Below are positions 50,164-53,993 of a stretch of DNA of 53,993 nt, one piece after another. Position 1 is the stretch's first letter. Every line of letters begins with the position of its first letter. Below the pieces are notes generated by a model. It was not told where the DNA came from. It was given only the letters and a program-made list of their open reading frames with translations, and made no database searches. This stretch comes from Candidatus Uhrbacteria bacterium (GTDB lineage Bacteria > Patescibacteriota > Patescibacteriia > JACPHY01), in the NCBI GenBank assembly GCA_016188355.1, contig JACPHY010000008.1:1-53993 (forward strand), given 5' to 3'. Made by a program: the position numbers and the translations under genes.

Positions 50164-51516
50164 TCACACCACCAGCGGTAGGGTCTCCAACTCGGCTTCT
50201 GCGATGGGTTTTCCTCGAATGATGGACTCGATACGGTAGGTACCGTGCGTCGGTGCTTCAATGTACCCGCTCCATGCCATGCGCGCGAGCGCGCCGGACT
50301 GGATCCAATCCCAGAGCCACTCATCCGCATACCGCGGGTCGAGCTGATCAACCCCACCTCCCACCTGCCGCAACCACTCCCGATTGAAGTACTCCTGCGA
50401 GCCGATGGGCTCTGCCATGATGATCGGAATACCAAGACCGGTATAGAACGAAAGCTCCGACGGTTTCGTCCACAAGATGTCCGTTTCTCGCATTGCCCGC
50501 GAGAATGCCGAGAAATACTCGGGGCGATTCGCCGCAAAAAGAATCTGCACGCTTTTACCGATCGCATCTCCCAATCCGATCGCCCGTAACTGCTGCGTGA
50601 AGTACCGCAACACATCCCGCCGCGTCCCCGCGACCAGCTGGAGCCGCAGCTCATCCCGACGCAATCGTCCACGGATGCTCTTTGCGAGGTCCACGGCAAG
50701 ACGTTTCTGTGCACCTGCACCCCCCACCGCAAAAGTGATCGTGGGTGGTCGCACCGCGCCGTCATGGAAATGACGTCCAAAATGCCTCCCGAACGTCGCA
50801 TGATACCGACTTCGGAGATACTTGTTCGGATCGAGCACCGCGAGTCGCGTCCCGAGATCGTGCTTCACGATTTCTGCGCGCGGGCCGCCAATGAGCTCCT
50901 TCGGCAACGGAAATCCGGTGAGATAGATCTGCTCGCGCCGAACCCCGTAGAGACGAAGGCGCTCCAATACGCGCCCATTGGGGGCAAAATACTTAATGCG
51001 GCTCTTCTTGGGGTTGAGTGGCGCCCACACGCGAGCGACATCCGCATCACAGGCAACCACGTAGATATCGCCGGGGTAATCGTAATATTCCGCGGCGAAC
51101 GCTGGAAGAAAAAACGTGGTGACGAAGGGTGGCGGGTTGTCCGAGTGCACCTTCCGCAGCTGTTCCACGAGATGCCGACCGATCCCCTGCTTCGTGACGG
51201 AATACCATATCTGCCGCAATTGGAGACTCGGCCTCGAAAGATCTCGCCGGGGATAGAAGGGATCAATTTCCTGGAATTGATCGACAAATGTTTCAAAAAT
51301 CGCCTTCCCAATGACCGGCAGTGGCTGCATGCGCGAGATTGTTTCGTAGTACGTTCGTCCCTGCTGCCAGATAGTGCGGTCGTGCTCCGGGATGCCGTCG
51401 TAGTTATTCGCGATGGTGATCGCACCGCCACTCAAATCACGCAGCGCATACGCGGCGCGCTCATGACCATACCCCATATCCACCGCAACGAGATGCGACC
51501 GAGCATGCATTGCCAT
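50164..51516 (-). CDS. GT-B-like (MurG/GT28-type) glycosyltransferase homologue
   Basis: 450 aa. VAVDMGYGHERAAYALRDLS at the N-terminus is the G..GH..a......l loop of GT28/MGDG-synthase-type enzymes, and VCACDADVARVWAPLNPKKS is written here as YVVACDADVARVWA; later TFAVGGAGAQKRLAVDLAKS and the TKPSELSFYTGLGIPIIMAE block (..tKpgel.f....g.P.i...pig.qE..N) is the nucleotide-sugar end. No membrane helix, so it is a soluble or peripheral protein. A glycosyltransferase is likely; donor and acceptor are unknown. Start ATG 51516 or 51510. Confidence 0.65.
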   Translation of the reverse strand: MAMHARSHLVAVDMGYGHERAAYALRDLSGGAITIANNYDGIPEHDRTIWQQGRTYYETISRMQPLPVIGKAIFETFVDQFQEIDPFYPRRDLSRPSLQLRQIWYSVTKQGIGRHLVEQLRKVHSDNPPPFVTTFFLPAFAAEYYDYPGDIYVVACDADVARVWAPLNPKKSRIKYFAPNGRVLERLRLYGVRREQIYLTGFPLPKELIGGPRAEIVKHDLGTRLAVLDPNKYLRSRYHATFGRHFGRHFHDGAVRPPTITFAVGGAGAQKRLAVDLAKSIRGRLRRDELRLQLVAGTRRDVLRYFTQQLRAIGLGDAIGKSVQILFAANRPEYFSAFSRAMRETDILWTKPSELSFYTGLGIPIIMAEPIGSQEYFNREWLRQVGGGVDQLDPRYADEWLWDWIQSGALARMAWSGYIEAPTHGTYRIESIIRGKPIAEAELETLPLVV

Positions 51517-51577
51517 AGGTCAATTCTCCACAGACATGTGTCTTTACTGTAGCACGGGATGCGTACATGCTCATGCA

Positions 51578-51607
51578 AGAACCCGCCTCATAGGTGAGGC
51601 GGGTTCT
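51578..51607 (-). terminator. Hairpin between the HD and GT-B genes
   Basis: 13-bp stem (51578-51590 / 51595-51607, loop TAGG), 20 nt after the HD gene stop. The T-rich side is on the plus strand, so minus-strand efficiency is uncertain. Confidence 0.6.
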
Positions 51608-51626
51608 TTCGTACACTGCTTCGTCT

Positions 51627-52379
51627 TCAACAGCCGTTCACGGGATGGAAAGGCGCATCCCCCATCATTGCCGACGATGCTCGCGCAATCTCATGCATCG
51701 TGGGAACCGATTCTTGGAGCACGGCGCGTGCCGCAATCAGCCAATCGGCCACCTCGGTCAGCACGGGGGCCCGCTCAATGAGCTCTGCACGAATTGCGGT
51801 GTCCGCCCAAGCGCGCTTGTACCAGCGCTGCGATGCAAGCGCGTCGAAGATATCCGCGAGGGCGAGTGTGAGGCGTTGTGGATCGTGGATCCCGAGATCC
51901 TGCCGACGATCCCGGTCACGACGCTCCTGCCGTGGTCGCCGAGGAATGGTGCGCCGCTCGTTCCGTCGTCGCTCGTCACTCCGGGGATACTTCCGACGGG
52001 ACTGCTGCGGTGGATGCCAACCACAATCATGATGCGCAACAAGTATGCGGCCCGCCGCTTCGTCTACCATGCGCACCATTTCAAACCCGAACCGTGGATG
52101 CTGACGGATTTCCGCGAACTCCTCCTCCGTGAACCCGCCAGGCTTCGTGACGATCTTTCGATACACGAACAATTTCCCAACATCGTGGAGGAGCGCTGCG
52201 CGCGTGAGCGTCATCTGCTCCGATGTCGGCCATCCCACCTGCCGCGCCACATGAAGGACGCCACGCGCCACACGCCAACTGTGCCCGTATGTTTCTCCCC
52301 CGTCATACAATTCGAGACCGCGGAGCAGCACAAGCAACACCGGATCACTCCGCACGAGTGCACGAAGCACCGCATCCAT
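51627..52379 (-). CDS. HD-domain phosphohydrolase with an Arg-rich insert
   Basis: 250 aa from ATG 52379, which has GGGAGGTGA 5 nt upstream. The HD signature is HSWRVARGVLHVARQ ... LLHDVGKLFVYRKI, followed by FTEEEFAEIRQHPRFGFEMV and ILVAHHDCGWHPP (the second HH), as in HD-GYP-type domains; the last helix is LALADIFDALASQRWYK. The GYP loop itself is missing, and about 35 residues of Arg/Asp/Glu/Gln (YPRSDERRRNERR and PRQERRDRDRRQD) lie in its place. It may hydrolyse a cyclic dinucleotide or another nucleotide; unproven. Confidence 0.78.
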   Translation of the reverse strand: MDAVLRALVRSDPVLLVLLRGLELYDGGETYGHSWRVARGVLHVARQVGWPTSEQMTLTRAALLHDVGKLFVYRKIVTKPGGFTEEEFAEIRQHPRFGFEMVRMVDEAAGRILVAHHDCGWHPPQQSRRKYPRSDERRRNERRTIPRRPRQERRDRDRRQDLGIHDPQRLTLALADIFDALASQRWYKRAWADTAIRAELIERAPVLTEVADWLIAARAVLQESVPTMHEIARASSAMMGDAPFHPVNGC

Positions 52380-52558
52380 GACGTCACCTCCCTGCATCAC
52401 CATTGCCAAAGGAACGATTCCCGCGTACCATACGCCTCAGACCACTTCCCGTCAATCCTCCCATCACCAGGATGGTACTCATATGGCGATCTCGCAATCG
52501 CCGACGGTATTACCACCCTCACCCTCGGGATCCCTCCCGAGCACCATGGAGGAGCGGC

Positions 52559-52825
52559 ATGGCTCTTTCACACGAAGAAATCATCCGCCGGGTCCGCCGC
52601 TGGCAAGATGCAGGCATCGTGCATCCGCTCACCTGCGGCAACGATGCGCAGCACCATCCGAACCTCGAACCCGAAATGCGCGATGGCCAGGTCGTCCTCG
52701 CCTGCCGCGCTCCGGGATGCACGTACGTCCAACACTGGATTCCGGAATGCATCCTCAGCGATGCCACCGAGGAGCAACTCGCCGCATCGCACGGCGTCAT
52801 GGACCTTCCGCAAGCGCCCCAATGA
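52559..52825 (+). CDS. Small Cys/His protein (possible zinc ribbon)
   Basis: 88 aa from ATG 52559 with GGAGGAG 4 nt upstream. MALSHEEIIRRVRRWQDAGI is a helical start; HPLTCGNDAQHHPNLEPEMR then VVLACRAPGCTYVQHWIPEC holds C, H, H and C-x4-C that could bind zinc. Similar small proteins with ..LtCgn...H..L.....g...L.C..C.y.Q..iP are common in bacterial genomes without known function. It is a separate unit between the divergent HD gene and a terminator. Confidence 0.7.
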   Translation: MALSHEEIIRRVRRWQDAGIVHPLTCGNDAQHHPNLEPEMRDGQVVLACRAPGCTYVQHWIPECILSDATEEQLAASHGVMDLPQAPQ

Positions 52826-52840
52826 CCAGAACGTCCACAT

Positions 52841-52868
52841 CACCTCCGCAATAGTCGGAGGTGTTTTC
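52841..52868 (+). terminator. Terminator of the small Cys/His protein gene
   Basis: 8-bp GC-rich stem (52841-52848 / 52856-52863) with a 7-nt loop and a TTTTCG tail, 15 nt after the stop. Confidence 0.75.
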
Positions 52869-52893
52869 GTTACGGGAAATTTTGGCCAACCAC

Positions 52894-52922
52894 TTGACTT
52901 TCTCTGTATTTCCTGCTATCTT
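52894..52922 (+). promoter_or_regulatory. Sigma-70-type promoter of the BI-1 gene
   Basis: TTGACT (52894-52899), 17-nt spacer, TATCTT (52917-52922), 65 nt before ATG 52988. Same architecture as the promoter at 27182. Confidence 0.7.
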
Positions 52923-52987
52923 CCCTGTAGTCGACTGCAGCAGCGGCCGACATTCGTTTTCCAGAACATTGCCAAAGGAGCCACACG

Positions 52988-53680
52988 ATGTTGGACAGCT
53001 TGTCGAGTTCGGTTTGGGATCGCATCGGGTCGCGGACGCACGCGATGTCCAAACAGCAGTTCGCGCTGCTGGTGAGCTTTTGGACGGCCGTCGGGATCGG
53101 CGGGAGCGCCGTCGGCGCGTACGCGAGCCGTGACTGGCAGTTCGGGCTGGGGCTGCTCCTCATCCCGTTCGTCATGAGCATCGTCGGCACGATGATTGCC
53201 CTGAGGAGCAATGAGCCCATCATCTCGCTCCTCGGCTATGCCCTGGTCGCGATCCCGTTCGGCTTCATGCTCGGGCCGGTCGTCGCGATGTACACCGTGG
53301 CGAGCGTGCTCAAGGTGTTCGCCGTCACCACGATGATCACGATCGTCTTCGGCGTCGTCGGCGCGGTGATCCCGGACAGCCTCGAGGGATGGGGGTCCGC
53401 ACTGTTCGGCTGCCTCCTCATCCTCATCATCGGCGGCTTCGCGGTGCCGATCGCGGGACTCTTCGGGCTCCCCATCACGACCGCGCTCTCCGTGCTCGAC
53501 TGGTGCGGCGTCATTGTGTTCACCGGCCTCGTCATCTTCGACTGGAACCGAGCCATGCGTGTCGAACGCACACACGACAACGCGATCGACTGCGCGCTCG
53601 CGATCTATTTGGACTGGGTGAACCTGTTCATCCGGCTCCTCTCGATCATGGGCACGCGGACCAGCTCGAGCGACGACTGA
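52988..53680 (+). CDS. BI-1 / YccA family membrane protein
   Basis: 230 aa with seven hydrophobic helices between residues 25 and 220. The C-terminal block IYLDWVNLFIRLLSIMGTR (..alsLYLDfiNLFl.lL.ilG.r) and VFTGLVIFDWNRAM (the ..F.gl..yD.q.. helix) are the hallmark of the Bax inhibitor-1 family, whose bacterial members leak Ca2+ in a pH-dependent way or restrain FtsH. AAAGGAG precedes the ATG by 7 nt. The codons look even more GC-rich (C or G at nearly every third position) than the neighbouring genes. It has its own promoter and terminator. Confidence 0.85.
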   Translation: MLDSLSSSVWDRIGSRTHAMSKQQFALLVSFWTAVGIGGSAVGAYASRDWQFGLGLLLIPFVMSIVGTMIALRSNEPIISLLGYALVAIPFGFMLGPVVAMYTVASVLKVFAVTTMITIVFGVVGAVIPDSLEGWGSALFGCLLILIIGGFAVPIAGLFGLPITTALSVLDWCGVIVFTGLVIFDWNRAMRVERTHDNAIDCALAIYLDWVNLFIRLLSIMGTRTSSSDD

Positions 53681-53686
53681 TCCACC

Positions 53687-53719
53687 AGACCCCCGACCGC
53701 ACTGCGCGGCCGGGGGTCT
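53687..53719 (+). terminator. Terminator of the BI-1 gene
   Basis: 14-bp stem with one mismatch (53687-53700 / 53706-53719), followed by TTCTCTT, 6 nt after the stop. Confidence 0.85.
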
Positions 53720-53730
53720 TCTCTTGCGAA

Positions 53731-53993
53731 CTACAAGGCCTGCGATAGCGTTCCCGCATCGTCGCGATGCGCTAGGTCACGCTCCGCAGCTGCTCGCACC
53801 AGCCCAATCATGCGCGCCAGCCGTCCGGATTTTTTTGGTATCGATGCACGACGATCCTGTATCCACGCTCGCAGCGTCACCTGGCCCAACCCAAGCGCAT
53901 GTGCGACCCGCTCCATCCCGGATGGAAATACCGTAGTCGCGACACGGAGCAACTCACGAAAACCGTCGGCATCTCCCTCCCTCCATGCATCGC
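53731..53993 (-). CDS. Helix-turn-helix DNA-binding protein, C-terminal part
   Basis: The frame is open to the right edge, so the N-terminus is missing; at least 87 codons are visible. The region VAHALGLGQVTLRAWIQDRR followed by IPKKSGRLARMIGLVR looks like an HTH (helix-turn-recognition helix, with a Leu-rich third helix), as in small phage-type or XRE-like regulators. A TTG at 53952 could be read as a start, but the frame continues upstream with EGDADGFRELLRVATTVFPS. Only the fold is suggested; target and role are unknown. Confidence 0.55.
   Translation of the reverse strand, partial: DAWREGDADGFRELLRVATTVFPSGMERVAHALGLGQVTLRAWIQDRRASIPKKSGRLARMIGLVRAAAERDLAHRDDAGTLSQAL

Overview
The window is about 54 kb of compact, GC-rich bacterial DNA (high fifties percent GC by eye) with very short intergenic gaps, many ATGA start/stop overlaps and the standard genetic code: TGA ends rpmJ, ftsH and several other genes. 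Streamlined single-copy housekeeping genes, reduced versions of universal proteins (RpoA without its C-terminal domain, a short AlaS, MurE without its first domain), tRNA genes without encoded CCA, and a split VirD4-like ATPase with a CxxC-x17-CxxC zinc ribbon all suggest a Candidate Phyla Radiation (Patescibacteria) genome. I cannot place it more precisely from sequence alone.

Layout. 1-2700 (+): end of priA, then def, fmt and dut. 2669-7726 (-): surface polysaccharide genes (flippase, two glycosyltransferases, O-antigen-ligase-like protein) and a tiny zinc-ribbon ORF. 8046-12017 (-): infA-rpmJ-rpsM-rpsK-rpsD-rpoA-rplQ-rplM-rpsI with a good promoter. 12164-15125 (-): alaS (frameshifted) and mnmA. 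15182-17981: 23S rRNA m5U methyltransferase, a small basic protein and era. 18125-26016 (-): an SPFH-domain protein, YidC, the VirD4-like ATPase with its membrane partner, SecF and SecD. 26154-28541: Nudix, FMN-binding and CsaA-like proteins, a small anchored protein and a frameshifted SET-domain gene. 28538-33830: a conserved hypothetical and secA (-), ftsH (+). 33885-38743: amidohydrolase, tRNA-Pro, a ribbon-helix-helix-like protein, a HELGH protein and an ASCH-AroE-like fusion. 38933-47546 (-): tRNA-Gln, ftsX, ftsE, methyltransferase, tRNA-Thr, Ca2+/cation antiporter, tRNA-Gly, ftsB, murE, murD and an anchored glycosidase. 47656-53993: unknown 383-aa protein, EamA permease, GT-B-like protein, HD protein, small Cys/His protein, BI-1 family protein and a partial HTH gene.

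Together the genes cover translation initiation and maturation (Fmt, Def, IF-1), ribosome assembly, protein export and membrane insertion (SecA, SecD, SecF, YidC, FtsH), cell division and peptidoglycan precursor synthesis (FtsE/X/B, MurD/E), and envelope polysaccharide export.

The most unusual items are: a SecD whose periplasmic domain carries what looks like a circularly permuted parvulin domain plus an EF-hand-like Ca2+ loop; a palindromic intergenic repeat family (four intact copies plus one split exactly at its dyad axis by 61 nt, all in one orientation); the split VirD4-like ATPase module; ftsE apparently starting at CTG in a CTGA overlap; a dUTPase fused to a two-helix membrane tail; and an ASCH domain fused to an AroE-like dehydrogenase lacking the usual shikimate-binding serines.
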